Positions 8,369 through 18,166 of a stretch of 64,000 nt of DNA are shown in pieces. Location of the stretch: positions 372,001-436,000 of the forward strand of contig CAWAVG010000003.1 in the NCBI GenBank assembly GCA_963785425.1. Reading direction: 5' to 3'. The stretch comes from RYN-133 sp963785425. GTDB lineage: Bacteria; Actinomycetota; Actinomycetes; Mycobacteriales; Jatrophihabitantaceae. Each line of letters begins with the position of its first letter. Position 1 is the stretch's first letter. A program made the translations under genes and the position numbers. The notes under the pieces are model-generated. The model worked only from the letters and a program-made list of their open reading frames with translations. It did not search any database and was not told where the DNA came from.

Positions 8369-10254
8369 CCCGTGCTCCCGATGTCGACGAGCAGCAGCGC
8401 GAGCGCGACGCCCGCGCTGACTGGGAGCGGCGCATCTACCGCCGGCTCACCGATACCAGCTCGGCCGACGAGTCGCTCGCGCTGCCTGCTCCCACCGGAG
8501 TGCGTGCCGAGGGTGCGGTCGGCCACGTGCGCCTGTCGTGGCAGCCGGTCGACGGCGCGGCGGGTTACCTGATCGAGCGCACGGATCCCGACGGTCGGAC
8601 CCAGCTCTTGCAGCACGGCGGCAGCGACGTGCCCGCGGTGCCGTCCGCACCGTTCGCCGACACCGGGATCGGCGACGATCTCGACTACAGCTATCGCATC
8701 GCCGCCGTCGCGGGGGCCGAATACCCCGGATGGAACTGGTCGGACGAGGTGACGGCCCGCACGAGCACCGACGCACCCGGACCGGTGGCTGTCCATGTCG
8801 ACGCTGCCCGCACCGTCGATCAGTTGCACCGGGTCTGGGACATGATCGGCAGCGAGCGGCTGACCCAACTGCGTTTCGGCGACGACGGCAACGGCAACGA
8901 CATCGGAGCCGAGTTCGCCGAGTCGCTACGCATCGCACACAACGATCTCGACGCGACCTACGTGCGCGCCCACGCGATCCTGCACGACGACAACGCGGTC
9001 GTCACCCGCACACACGACGGCACGCTCGCGTTCGACTTCACCCAGGTCGATGCGCTGTACGACGAGATCCGCGACCTCGGCTTTCGACCGATCGTGGAGC
9101 TCTCATTCATGCCCGCAGCGATCGCGCGCGATCCCGAAGAGACCGTGTTCGAGTACCGCGGCATCATCTCGCCGCCACGCGACTGGTCGGAGTGGTACGA
9201 GGTCGTCCGCGCGCTCACCGCACATCTCGTCGAACGGTACGGAGTCGACGAGGTCGCGACGTGGGGCTTCGAGGTGTGGAACGAACCCAACCTCGAGGTG
9301 TTCTGGACGGGCACGCAGCATGACTACCTGCGCCTGTACGACGAGTCGGCGCGCGCGGTCAAGAGTGTTCACCCGAGCCTGCGCGTCGGGGGCCCGTCGA
9401 CCGCCGCGGGCGAATGGGTGGAGGCACTCGCCGCGCACGCGGACGCGACCGGCGCCCCCCTCGACTTCGTCACCAGCCACACCTATGGCAACCTGCCGCT
9501 CGACACGAACGGGTCGATCAACCGGCACGGCTTCACCGGCATCCCGACCTGGTGGACGGAGTGGGGCGTCGGATCGACGCACTACGGCCCGATCCACGAC
9601 GGCGTCATCGGCGCGGCCTTCGCACTGAGCGGGTTCCACGAGGTGCAGGGCCGCATGGAAGCCCTCTCGTACTGGGTGATCAGCGACCACTTCGAGGAGC
9701 TCGGCCGGCCGCCGCGCCTGTTCCACAACGGCTTCGGCCTGTTGACCGTAGGCAACCTGCGCAAGCCGCGGTACTGGGCGGTTCACCTGGCCGCACATCA
9801 GGGCGACGACGTGCTCGCCACCGAACTCGCGGGCGACGGCGCGCAGGTGCTCGTGCGCACATGGGCTACCAAGCACGACGACGGCACGATCGACGTGCTG
9901 GTGTGGAACGGCACGATCAACGGTGCACTCATGGACGGCGACCCGCGCCTCGACCGCGAGGTCGAGATCACCGTCGACGGCCTGTTGGACGTGCCCTACC
10001 GCGCCGAGCTCGCCCGCATCGACGAGCACCACTCGAACATCCTCGACGGGTACCCGACCGAGGTCGCCTGGCCCGATAACCAGCTGTGGCAACGGCTGCA
10101 CGAGGCCGACCAGCTGCACGAGCAGCCGTTCCCTGAGGCCGACACCACCGGCACCAATGCTCGATTCCGCATCTCGCTCCCCATGCCCGGCGTCGCCCGG
10201 GTCCGGCTCGTCCCGTCGACGACGACGGGTACGGAAAAGGAAGGTTCACGATGA
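8365..10254 (+). CDS. glycoside hydrolase family 39-like enzyme with N-terminal fibronectin III domain
   Basis: 629 residues without a signal peptide, so cytoplasmic. Residues about 30-130 form an FnIII-like module (APTGVRAEG, VRLSWQPVDGAAGYLIERTD, YSYRIAAVA). The rest is a TIM barrel of the GH39 (beta-xylosidase or alpha-iduronidase) type. E307 in FEVWNEPN is the predicted acid/base and E399 in WWTEWGVGS the predicted nucleophile, both at the expected strand ends. A beta-sandwich C-terminus follows. It overlaps lacI and the binding-protein gene by four bases at each end. It probably splits oligosaccharides brought in by the downstream importer; xylosides are one option, not proven. Confidence 0.88.
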   Translation: MTRAPDVDEQQRERDARADWERRIYRRLTDTSSADESLALPAPTGVRAEGAVGHVRLSWQPVDGAAGYLIERTDPDGRTQLLQHGGSDVPAVPSAPFADTGIGDDLDYSYRIAAVAGAEYPGWNWSDEVTARTSTDAPGPVAVHVDAARTVDQLHRVWDMIGSERLTQLRFGDDGNGNDIGAEFAESLRIAHNDLDATYVRAHAILHDDNAVVTRTHDGTLAFDFTQVDALYDEIRDLGFRPIVELSFMPAAIARDPEETVFEYRGIISPPRDWSEWYEVVRALTAHLVERYGVDEVATWGFEVWNEPNLEVFWTGTQHDYLRLYDESARAVKSVHPSLRVGGPSTAAGEWVEALAAHADATGAPLDFVTSHTYGNLPLDTNGSINRHGFTGIPTWWTEWGVGSTHYGPIHDGVIGAAFALSGFHEVQGRMEALSYWVISDHFEELGRPPRLFHNGFGLLTVGNLRKPRYWAVHLAAHQGDDVLATELAGDGAQVLVRTWATKHDDGTIDVLVWNGTINGALMDGDPRLDREVEITVDGLLDVPYRAELARIDEHHSNILDGYPTEVAWPDNQLWQRLHEADQLHEQPFPEADTTGTNARFRISLPMPGVARVRLVPSTTTGTEKEGSR

Positions 10255-11906
10255 CTCGCGTATCCCGCGTCCGCACCGCGCTGGTGTGCACGTCGATCGC
10301 AGCCCTCACCACGCTCGGAGTGTCGGCGTGCCAGGGCCACGCCAATGACACGTCCAGCGCCGCCGGAACGCTCACCATCCAGGGTGACGCCGGCGACCCT
10401 ACGCTGACCGAGAACTTCAACCCGTTCTCGTCGACGCAACTCGAAGGCACCCGACTCATCTACGAACCCCTCGAGATCGCGAGCTCGGTCGACGGCACCT
10501 TCACGCCGTACCTGGCCACCGGGCACACCTTCACGAACGCCAAGACCCTCGTGTTCACGCTGCGCAGCGGTGTGAAGTGGAGCGACGGTCAGGCCTTCTC
10601 GGCCAAGGACGTGCTGTTCACCTTCAATCTGCTCAAGAAGTACTCGGCGCTGGACACGACCGGAGTCTGGTCGCAGCTGGCCGGCATCAGCGCGTCGGGT
10701 GACAAGGTCACCGTGACGTTCAAGCAGCCGAGTGTGCCGTTCGCCCAGGTCGTCGCCGGTGTGCCGATCGTGCCCGAACACCTGTGGTCGAAGGTGTCCG
10801 GTGACCCGTCGAAGTACACCAACACCAAGCCCGTCGGCACCGGTCCGTTCAAGCTCGACACCTTCGCGCCGACCCAGTACACCGAGAAGAAGAACGACTC
10901 CTACTGGCAGGCCGACAAGGTCGCCCCGAGCGAGGTCAAGTTCCCCGCGCAGTCGAGCAACCAGAGCACCAACCAGCTCGACATCACCAGCGGGAAGTTC
11001 GACTGGTCGTACAACTACCTGCCCAACGTGCAGCAGACCTTCGTGTCGAAGAGTTCCAACAACACCTACTGGTTCCCGCCGGGCGGCACCATCGGGCTGT
11101 ACCTCAACCTGACCAAGGCGCCGTATGACAACGTCAACTTCAGGCAGGGCATCTCGCTGGCGCTCAACCGCCAGGCCATCGCACAGAAGGCGGTCAACGG
11201 GTACACCGGACCGGCCAGCCTGTCCGGCCTGATCCTGCCGAACCTGAAGCAGTACCTCGACCCGTCCCTGCCGAACCAGGGCCTCGTCACCCAGAGCGCC
11301 ACCGCTTCGAAAGCCGCCTTCCAGAAGGCGGGGTTCACGTTCAGCGGCGGCAAGCTCACCAAGGACGGCAAGCAGGTCTCGCTGTCGATCGAGATGCCGA
11401 ACAACTTCACCGACTGGGTCGCTGCTGCCAAGGAGGTCAAGACAGAGCTGTCGGCCGTCGGCATCAACGTGTCGCTGAACCTGCCGCAGTACGCGCAGTA
11501 CGAGCAGGACATCCAGGCCGGTTCGTTCGACGCCGCAATAGGCGGCTTCGGCGGCAGCGGTTCGCCGTACATCGACTTCAACAACGCGTTGAACAGCAAG
11601 TTCGCCGCGCCGTTGAACACGCCGACGGTCAACAACTTCGAGCGCTTCAAGAGCCCGCAGGTCGACCAGGCGCTGACCGAGCTCGCCGGAGCGGTGGGCA
11701 AGGACGCGCAGGACCAGGCGACCTACAAGCTCGAGCAGGTCATGTACAAGCAGGTGCCCGTGGTGCTCATGTACTACGGCGGCAGCTGGGGCCTGTTCTC
11801 GACGAAGAACTTCACCGGCTGGCCGTCGAAGAGCGACCCGTACATGCTCCCGACGACCTACAACAACGCCATGCTCCAGGTCGTCACCCATATCAAGAAG
11901 GCCTGA
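10251..11906 (+). CDS. ABC transporter substrate-binding lipoprotein (SBP_bac_5, Opp/Dpp type)
   Basis: A 551-residue extracellular solute receptor. The signal peptide ends in a lipobox with Cys27 (GVSAC), so it is a membrane-anchored lipoprotein. Family patterns: ENFNPFSSTQLEGTRLIYEP, YLATGHTFTN, FTLRSGVKWSDGQAFSAKDV, and VGTGPFKL in the middle. Homologues bind peptides, but several actinobacterial and thermotogal members bind oligosaccharides. Its place between GH39 and a second glycosidase under a LacI regulator favours a sugar ligand. It is followed by two permeases and two ATPases, a complete importer. Confidence 0.92.
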   Translation: MTRVSRVRTALVCTSIAALTTLGVSACQGHANDTSSAAGTLTIQGDAGDPTLTENFNPFSSTQLEGTRLIYEPLEIASSVDGTFTPYLATGHTFTNAKTLVFTLRSGVKWSDGQAFSAKDVLFTFNLLKKYSALDTTGVWSQLAGISASGDKVTVTFKQPSVPFAQVVAGVPIVPEHLWSKVSGDPSKYTNTKPVGTGPFKLDTFAPTQYTEKKNDSYWQADKVAPSEVKFPAQSSNQSTNQLDITSGKFDWSYNYLPNVQQTFVSKSSNNTYWFPPGGTIGLYLNLTKAPYDNVNFRQGISLALNRQAIAQKAVNGYTGPASLSGLILPNLKQYLDPSLPNQGLVTQSATASKAAFQKAGFTFSGGKLTKDGKQVSLSIEMPNNFTDWVAAAKEVKTELSAVGINVSLNLPQYAQYEQDIQAGSFDAAIGGFGGSGSPYIDFNNALNSKFAAPLNTPTVNNFERFKSPQVDQALTELAGAVGKDAQDQATYKLEQVMYKQVPVVLMYYGGSWGLFSTKNFTGWPSKSDPYMLPTTYNNAMLQVVTHIKKA

Positions 11907-11939
11907 CCGGATGCCCGGCGCCGGACGGAGGTGGATGCG

Positions 11940-12926
11940 GTGCCCTACGTACTGAGAAAGTTCGGCCTGTTCCTGCTCACCCTGTGGGCCGCGATCACGC
12001 TCAACTTCGTCCTGCCCCGGCTCATGCCGGGATCGCCGCTGGACGCCGCCCTGGCGAAGCTGGCGGCGTCCGGGCAACAGGTGACCAACGCGCAGCGGAC
12101 CGCCATCGAGGCGCAGCTCGGCTCGCCGCACGGCAGCACGCTGAGCCAGTACTGGGACTACCTCCGCAACGTGGCGCACCTGCAGTTCGGCCGATCGTTC
12201 ACCGACCCCACCCAGACGGTCGCCGGGTCGATCGGCAAAGCGCTGCCGTGGACGCTCATCCTCGTCGGCGTGACGACGATCTTCGCGTTCGTCATCGGCA
12301 CGCTGCTGGGCGTGTACGCGGGGTGGCGGCGGGGCCGCAAGGCGGATACCACCGTCACCGTGGGCGCGACGCTGTTCGCGGCGTTCCCGCCGTTCTGGCT
12401 CGGGCTGATCCTGCTGTACGTGTTCGCGTACAAGCTGAACTGGTTCGCCATCAAGGGCGGCTACAGCGAGGGGCTGACGCCCAACCTCAGCCTGTCGTTC
12501 CTGCAAGACGCCGTCATGCACAGCGTGTTGCCGGCGCTCACGCTCGTCGTGACCACGCTGTCGGGCTGGGTGTTCGGCATGCGTAACAACATGATCAACA
12601 CATTGGGCGAGGACTACATCACCTTCGCCGAGGCGAACGGCCTGCGTAGCCGCACCGTGGCACTGCGCTACGCGGCCCGCAACGCGCTGCTGCCCAACGT
12701 CACCGCGTTCGGGCTGACCCTCGGCGCGGTGGTCGGCGGCTCCGTGCTCGTCGAAGGTGTCTACAGCTACCCGGGCATCGGCCACTTGCTGTTCGAGGCC
12801 GTCAGCAACCACGACTACCCGCTGATGCAGGCCCTGTTCCTCGTCATCACCGTGAGCATGCTCGGCGCGATCTTCATCGTCGACCTGCTCTACAGCCGAC
12901 TCGACCCGAGGGTGCGCAACACATGA
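11940..12926 (+). CDS. ABC transporter permease (DppB/OppB type)
   Basis: About 328 residues with six membrane segments and a large loop after the first (residues about 35-95), as in DppB. The EAA-like cytoplasmic loop is seen as DYITFAEANGLRSRTVALRYAARNALLPNVT. The GTG at 11940 is preferred over the upstream GTG at 11931 because CGGAGG ends about eight bases before it. The last bases overlap the next permease. It forms the membrane channel with the gene at 12923 for the sugar importer. Confidence 0.93.
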   Translation: MPYVLRKFGLFLLTLWAAITLNFVLPRLMPGSPLDAALAKLAASGQQVTNAQRTAIEAQLGSPHGSTLSQYWDYLRNVAHLQFGRSFTDPTQTVAGSIGKALPWTLILVGVTTIFAFVIGTLLGVYAGWRRGRKADTTVTVGATLFAAFPPFWLGLILLYVFAYKLNWFAIKGGYSEGLTPNLSLSFLQDAVMHSVLPALTLVVTTLSGWVFGMRNNMINTLGEDYITFAEANGLRSRTVALRYAARNALLPNVTAFGLTLGAVVGGSVLVEGVYSYPGIGHLLFEAVSNHDYPLMQALFLVITVSMLGAIFIVDLLYSRLDPRVRNT

Positions 12927-13870
12927 CGATGCTGACCACCGCCCAACCGCCGTCCGACGCGCCGGGCCGAGGTGCCGAGATCAAGGCGGGCGGCCCCAGT
13001 TCCGTTCCCGGGCCGCTGCTGTTCATCGGTCGTGCCGTGCGCACGATCTGGAGCAACGGCAAGGCTCGCTCCGGAATGATCATTCTCGGCTTCTTCATCC
13101 TGCTGTCGTTGTTCGCGCCGCTCATCGCACCGCACTCGCCGTCGGCGACCACGTTCAAGCCGTACCTCGGCCCGAGCGGGACGAACTGGTTCGGGACGAC
13201 AGGCAACGGCGAGGACGTTTTCTCGCAGTTCCTCTACGGCGGGCGGGTGTCGCTGCTCGTCGGCCTCGTGTCCGGATCGGCGGCCACGCTCATCGCCGTC
13301 ACGCTCGGGCTGATCTCGGGCTACCGGCCGGGCGTCGTCGACAACGTGCTGAGCTTCGTCACCAACCTGGCGCTCGTGCTGCCGGGCATTCCGCTGATGA
13401 TCATCCTGGCTGCCTACTTCTCGTCGCACTCGATCTGGACGATCGTGCTGGTCGTCGCGGTCACGGCGTGGGCGACCGGGGCACGCGTCATCCGCAGCCA
13501 GGCGGTCACGTTGCGCACGCGCGAGTTCGTGACGTCTGCGCAGTTCTCGGGCGAGCGGCTGTTCCGCGTGGTCTTCCGCGAGATCCTGCCGAACATGACC
13601 TCGCTGGTCGCGGCGAGCTTCTTCGCCGCCGCCACGGCCGCGGTCATGGCCGAGGCGAGCCTCGAGTTCCTCGGGCTCGGCAACCCGGCGACGATCAGTT
13701 GGGGCACGATCCTCTACCAGGCGCAGCAGCAGAACGCGCTGCTCACCGGTCAGTGGTTGATGATCTTCGCCCCCGGCGTCGCGATCGCCCTGTTGGCCCT
13801 GTCGTTCACTCTCATCAACTTCGGGGTCGACGCGCTGTCGAACCCCCGGCTGCGGGAGAAGTCTTCATGA
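12923..13870 (+). CDS. ABC transporter permease (DppC/OppC type)
   Basis: 315 residues with a cytoplasmic N-terminal tail of about 45 residues, a first membrane segment near residue 55, then the DppC pattern SPSATTFKPYLGPSGTNWFG and GEDVFSQFLYGGRVSL. The EAA loop reads TREFVTSAQFSGERLFRVVFREILPN, and the C-terminus has ASLEFLGLGNPATISWG. ATG at 12923 overlaps the preceding gene's stop, and its own stop overlaps the ATPase start at 13867. Second channel subunit of the same importer. Confidence 0.93.
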   Translation: MTMLTTAQPPSDAPGRGAEIKAGGPSSVPGPLLFIGRAVRTIWSNGKARSGMIILGFFILLSLFAPLIAPHSPSATTFKPYLGPSGTNWFGTTGNGEDVFSQFLYGGRVSLLVGLVSGSAATLIAVTLGLISGYRPGVVDNVLSFVTNLALVLPGIPLMIILAAYFSSHSIWTIVLVVAVTAWATGARVIRSQAVTLRTREFVTSAQFSGERLFRVVFREILPNMTSLVAASFFAAATAAVMAEASLEFLGLGNPATISWGTILYQAQQQNALLTGQWLMIFAPGVAIALLALSFTLINFGVDALSNPRLREKSS

Positions 13871-14871
13871 GCGCGCCCACTCCCCTGTTGTCGGCGCGCG
13901 GTGTCAACGTCGTCTACGAGCCGAACCGCGGCACCCGCATCTGGTCGGTGCGCGACGTCGACCTCGACCTCGCGCCCGGCGAGTTCGTCGGCCTGGTCGG
14001 CGAGTCCGGCTGCGGCAAGTCGACACTCGGCTACGCGCTGACGCGCATGCAGCGCCCGCCGGCACGCCTGGACGGCGGCAGCATCACCTTCGGCGGGGTC
14101 GACATCGCGACCCTCGACGGTGAGCAGCTGCGCAGGCAGCGCCGCAACGGCTTCGCGCTGGTGCTACAGAGCGGCATGAACGCACTGAACCCGGTGCGCA
14201 CCGTCGAACACCACTTCGGCGACATCCTGCACGCGCATGCGCGCGACGGCGAGACCGTCGACCGGCACAGCGTGCGGCGCCGAGGCGCCGACCTGCTCGA
14301 GAAGGTGCGGCTCGACGACGACGTGCTGCGTCGCTATCCGCACGAACTGTCCGGCGGCATGCGCCAACGGGTGGCCATCGCGCTCGCGCTCTCGCTCGAT
14401 CCCCGACTGATCGTGTTCGACGAACCCACGACCGCGCTCGACGTCGTCGTGCAGAAGGCGGTCATGGAGACGATCAAGGAGCTGCAGCGCGAGCAGCAGT
14501 TCACCGCGCTGCTCATCAGTCACGACCTCGGGGTCGTGCTCGAGGCGACCGACCGCGTGCTGGTCATGTACGCCGGGCAGATCGTCGAGGACCAGCCGTC
14601 CGACGCGCTGCTGCGCGGTGCGCACCACCCGTACACCGAGGCGCTGCTCGACTGCTACGCCGATCCGCGGGCCGAGAACGTGCAGCTGGGCGGGATCGGC
14701 GGCTCGCCGCCGGACCTGTCGCGCGACCTGCAGGGCTGCCCGTTCGCGCCGCGCTGCAGCGAGGTCGAGGACGTGTGCCGGCAACAGGATCCCCCGCTGA
14801 CACCGCTCGGCCGGGGTGCGGCGGCCTGCCACGTACGGGCGCGCGCGAACGAGGAGGCAGCCCATGTCTGA
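13867..14871 (+). CDS. ABC transporter ATP-binding protein (DppD/OppD type)
   Basis: 334 residues. Walker A GESGCGKST, Q-loop in LVLQSGMNALNP, signature LSGGMRQR, Walker B LIVFDEPTTALD, H-loop LLISHDLG. The C-terminal extension has the oligopeptide-transporter Cys motif (GCPFAPRCSEVEDVC), which in relatives binds an Fe-S cluster. It powers the importer at 10251-13870 together with the next gene, which it overlaps by eight bases. In the Q-loop region, the canonical QDP is replaced by QSG, a modest departure seen in some family members. Confidence 0.93.
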   Translation: MSAPTPLLSARGVNVVYEPNRGTRIWSVRDVDLDLAPGEFVGLVGESGCGKSTLGYALTRMQRPPARLDGGSITFGGVDIATLDGEQLRRQRRNGFALVLQSGMNALNPVRTVEHHFGDILHAHARDGETVDRHSVRRRGADLLEKVRLDDDVLRRYPHELSGGMRQRVAIALALSLDPRLIVFDEPTTALDVVVQKAVMETIKELQREQQFTALLISHDLGVVLEATDRVLVMYAGQIVEDQPSDALLRGAHHPYTEALLDCYADPRAENVQLGGIGGSPPDLSRDLQGCPFAPRCSEVEDVCRQQDPPLTPLGRGAAACHVRARANEEAAHV

Positions 14872-15697
14872 TGCCACGACACCAGCCACGCCGACGACCA
14901 GTTCGGTGCCCCCGCTCGTCGTCGACCATGTGACGAAGGATTTCCGGGTGCGCGGACGCGGCCGCGACACCCTGACCGCGGTCGACGACGTGTCGTTCAC
15001 GGTCGATCCCGGCGCGGCCGTCGCGCTGGTCGGTGCCAGCGGCAGCGGCAAGTCGACGCTCGCGGCCATGATCACCGGCTCGGCCAGGCCGACGTCCGGC
15101 ACCGTCATGTTCGGCACGACCGATGTCGGCAAGCTCCGCTCGCGCGGGCTGCGCGACTACCACCGCAAGGTGCAGATGGTGTTCCAGGATCCGTACGGTG
15201 CGCTGAACCCGCTGCACACCGTCGGCTACACGATCACCCGCCCGTGCCAGAACTTCCTCGGGCTCTCGGCACGGGACGCCCGGACCCGCGTGCACGAATT
15301 GCTCGACATCGTCGGGCTGACCCCGCCCGAGCAGTTCGAGGCGAAGCTTCCGCACCAGCTGTCCGGCGGCCAGCGACAGCGCGTGGTGATCGCCCGCGCG
15401 CTCGCCTGCGACCCCGAACTCATCGTCGCCGACGAGCCGGTGTCGATGCTCGACGTGTCGCTGCGGGCCGGTGTGTTGCGGCTGCTCGCGAAGTTGCGCG
15501 CCGAGCGCGGCCTGAGCCTGCTCTACATCACCCACGACCTGCTCAGCGCACGCGTCGTCACCGACCAGATCCTCGTCCTGAACAAGGGGCGCCTGGTCGA
15601 GTCCGGCGCTACGAAGGACGTGCTGCAGCACCCCAACGACCCCTACACGGTCCAACTGCTCGACGCGGTGCCGAACCCGTTCGCCGCGTCGGCCTGA
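14864..15697 (+). CDS. ABC transporter ATP-binding protein (DppF/OppF type)
   Basis: 277 residues. Walker A GASGSGKST, Q-loop VFQDPYGALNPLHTV, signature LSGGQRQR, Walker B LIVADEPVSMLD, H-loop YITHDL. GAGGAGGC at about 14851-14858 and the ATG at 14864 define the start. It is shorter than most DppF proteins and lacks the Cys-rich C-terminal tail of its partner. Second ATPase of the glycan importer; ten bases separate it from the secreted glycosidase gene, so that gene is in the same operon. Confidence 0.92.
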   Translation: MSDATTPATPTTSSVPPLVVDHVTKDFRVRGRGRDTLTAVDDVSFTVDPGAAVALVGASGSGKSTLAAMITGSARPTSGTVMFGTTDVGKLRSRGLRDYHRKVQMVFQDPYGALNPLHTVGYTITRPCQNFLGLSARDARTRVHELLDIVGLTPPEQFEAKLPHQLSGGQRQRVVIARALACDPELIVADEPVSMLDVSLRAGVLRLLAKLRAERGLSLLYITHDLLSARVVTDQILVLNKGRLVESGATKDVLQHPNDPYTVQLLDAVPNPFAASA

Positions 15698-15707
15698 GGA
15701 GGAACGA

Positions 15708-17264
15708 ATGTCCCTGTCCACAACACTGCGACGCGGCTGCGTGGCGGCGGCGACGCTCGCGCTCGCGGCCGGCCTCGTCGCCGCGCCGACGGCGTCCGCG
15801 TCGGCCCGCCCGCCGCACCGATCCGGCCTGTCGCACTCTCAGCGCGCCCATCTCATGGGCATCGCCCGCGACACCTGGCGCTTCTACAACCACGACGTCG
15901 ACCCGAACACGCATCTGCCGTTGGACAATCTCGGTCCCGGCAAGACGCGCGGCGCCTACACGTCGGCGGCGAACATCGGCGTCTACCTGTGGGCCGTGAC
16001 GTCGGCCTTCGACCTGCACCTGATCAACCGCCACGAGGCGGACGCGCGGCTGCGTTCTACGTTGACCGCCGTCCAGGGCCTCAAGCGCACGTACGGGTTC
16101 TTGTACCAGTGGTACGACACGACGACCGGCGCGACGATGAAGGACCCGGGCACGAAGGACTACTGCACCAACTACCCCACGCCGACACAGAACGAGTGCT
16201 ACTTCCTGTCCGCGGTCGACAACGGCTGGTACGCGAGCGGTCTCATCGTCATCAAGCACGCCTTCCCCGAGGTGAGCACGCTCGCGGAGAATCTGCTCGC
16301 CCCGATGAACTTCTCGATCTTCTACGACAACCGGCCGCAGACCGCCTGCAACACGAACGCCAACATCGACGGTAACCAGCCGACCGGTCAGCAGTACGGC
16401 GGCTACTACGTCGACCAGGGCCCGGCCGGCTACCACAACGGTGCGATCTACTCCGACCCGCGGATCTCGATGTACGTCGGCATGGGTCTGCATCAGATGC
16501 CGGGGGACGTGTGGTGGCGCACCTGGCGGGTGTTACCGCCGAAGCAGTGCGACACCGACCCGGACTTCTCCTGGCAGGGTCAGCCGCAGCCGCAGGGACG
16601 CTGGGTGAACCAGAAGGATCCGCTGTCGGGCAAGACGTTCCGGGTCTGGGAAGGGCACTACACCTACCCGGGCACGTCCCTGCGGTTCCTGCCGACGTTC
16701 GCCGGCGGGATGTTCGAGGGCCTGATGGCGAACGAAGTCGTGCCGGAGACCACGTGGGGACGGCACAGCTTCGGCATCGCCGACCGTCGCACCGTGACGG
16801 TGCAGATCAAGTACGCCCGCCAGCAGCTGCACGACCCTGTTTGGGGCATGTCGCCGTCGAGCACCGCTGACGACACCGGCAACTACGGCGGCTTCGGCGT
16901 CGAGGGTCTCCAGTTCCCGCAGGGCAAGCAGCTCTCGCAGTGCACGACCTGCGCACAAGAGACCACGGTGACTCCGCACGCGTCCTTCCTGGCGCTCGCC
17001 CTGGCACCGCAGGCCGCGTACAAGAACATCATGAAGCTGCGCTCGCTCTACCCGGACGTGTACACGCGCAACGGGGGCTTCTACGACGCGGTGAACCCGC
17101 AGACCGGCGAGGTCGGGCATCGCCGGCTCGTCCTCGACCAGTCGATGATCATGGCCGGGCTGGACAACGCGCTCAACAACGGCAAGCTGCAGCGCTGGTT
17201 CGCGATGGACCCGATCGCGGACGCCGCGCGGCAGGTGCTGCAGGCCGAGCACATGACGCTCTGA
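15708..17264 (+). CDS. secreted glucoamylase-fold glycosidase (GH144/GH162-like or DUF3131 type)
   Basis: 518 residues. A Sec signal peptide is clear: RRGC, then a hydrophobic stretch, and cleavage likely after about residue 32 (ASASA). The mature part looks like an (alpha/alpha)6 barrel: GFLYQWYDTTTG, SAVDNGWYASGLIV, FGIADRR, NYGGFGVEGLQFP, VTPHASFLALALAP, NGGFYDAVNPQTG and the terminal LDQSMIMAGLDNALNNG. This resembles the glucoamylase-like fold of beta-1,2-glucanases, but the family assignment is from memory of motifs only. As the extracellular enzyme of the LacI operon it would release the oligosaccharide that the importer takes up. Confidence 0.72.
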   Translation: MSLSTTLRRGCVAAATLALAAGLVAAPTASASARPPHRSGLSHSQRAHLMGIARDTWRFYNHDVDPNTHLPLDNLGPGKTRGAYTSAANIGVYLWAVTSAFDLHLINRHEADARLRSTLTAVQGLKRTYGFLYQWYDTTTGATMKDPGTKDYCTNYPTPTQNECYFLSAVDNGWYASGLIVIKHAFPEVSTLAENLLAPMNFSIFYDNRPQTACNTNANIDGNQPTGQQYGGYYVDQGPAGYHNGAIYSDPRISMYVGMGLHQMPGDVWWRTWRVLPPKQCDTDPDFSWQGQPQPQGRWVNQKDPLSGKTFRVWEGHYTYPGTSLRFLPTFAGGMFEGLMANEVVPETTWGRHSFGIADRRTVTVQIKYARQQLHDPVWGMSPSSTADDTGNYGGFGVEGLQFPQGKQLSQCTTCAQETTVTPHASFLALALAPQAAYKNIMKLRSLYPDVYTRNGGFYDAVNPQTGEVGHRRLVLDQSMIMAGLDNALNNGKLQRWFAMDPIADAARQVLQAEHMTL

Positions 17265-17296
17265 ACGCGACCCGTTGACCTGCCTGCGGTGGACGG

Positions 17297-18166
17297 TCAG
17301 CTGCTGACGTCCTTGGTGGTCAGTCTCGACCATGCCAAGGAGAGGAAGATCGCCGCATAGGCGAGATGCAGCAACGTCCACCGCAGCAGGTCCGCAGAGC
17401 TGATCGACGTCCGTAACAGCTCCCCGTAGCCGAGCCAGTGGTCGGTGAGCAGGGCGGGGTGGATCGCCGACAGCTGCGGCACCGCATCTAGCAGTGCCGA
17501 GAACACGGCGATGCTGACCGCGCTGGCCATCGCCGCGATGGCGTTCTCGGTCAGGGTCGAGATGAACAGACCGCCCGACGCGAGTGCGAAGAGTGCGACC
17601 GTCACATAGGCCACGACCCCGAGAGTGCGCAGCAATCCGTCGCCGAGGGAGACGGTGTCTCCCGAAAGCAGCACGAGCGCGTGCAGCCCGAACAGGATTG
17701 CTCCCGTGAGCAGGCCGATGACGGCGACGACGAGCACCGCGACGGCCGTGAACGTCGCCACCGCGAGTGTCTTCACCGCAAGCAGGCGGCCCCGTCCGAC
17801 CGGGACGGTGAGCACGTAGCGCAGCGTGCCCAAACCGGCTTCGCCGGCGATCGCGTCACCGGCCACGACGCTGATGATCAGCGGCAGGAAGAACGGGATG
17901 GCCACGGTGATCGCCGTGAACACCAGGAACAGCCCGTTGCCGGTGATTCGCCCGATGAACTGCGGCCCGTCACCGTTACCGGGCGCGCTGATCTTGACAG
18001 CGACGCCGATGAAGACCGGGATCACCGCAAGCACCGCGAGCAGGATCTGGTTGCGCCGGCGGCGCAGCAACAACCACACCTCGGAGCGGTACAGGCGAAG
18101 GAAGGCCCCTCGGTAGCGGCGCGGTCGTGCCGGACCGGCGGCGAGGGTCTGGTCAGTTGACGACAT
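17297..18166 (-). CDS. ABC-2 type transporter permease
   Basis: 289 residues from ATG at 18166 (MSSTDQTLAAG). A basic N-terminus (YRSEVWLLLRRRRN) precedes six hydrophobic segments, including the long ones at about residues 37-57 and 85-110. The cytoplasmic motif GEAGLGTLRYVLTVPVGRGRLL is typical of ABC-2 permeases of drug or bacteriocin exporters. It overlaps the ATPase gene stop by 14 bases and ends 32 bases from the convergent glycosidase gene. With the ATPase it forms an exporter of unknown substrate. Confidence 0.88.
   Translation of the reverse strand: MSSTDQTLAAGPARPRRYRGAFLRLYRSEVWLLLRRRRNQILLAVLAVIPVFIGVAVKISAPGNGDGPQFIGRITGNGLFLVFTAITVAIPFFLPLIISVVAGDAIAGEAGLGTLRYVLTVPVGRGRLLAVKTLAVATFTAVAVLVVAVIGLLTGAILFGLHALVLLSGDTVSLGDGLLRTLGVVAYVTVALFALASGGLFISTLTENAIAAMASAVSIAVFSALLDAVPQLSAIHPALLTDHWLGYGELLRTSISSADLLRWTLLHLAYAAIFLSLAWSRLTTKDVSS

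Noticed and set aside
9996..12812. 938-residue minus-strand open frame
   Set aside because: Antisense to the binding-protein and permease genes; low-complexity charged translation with no motif.
15708..17264. assignment as a pectate lyase or cellulase
   Set aside because: The motif pattern is that of an (alpha/alpha)6 barrel and no parallel beta-helix or cellulase motif is present.
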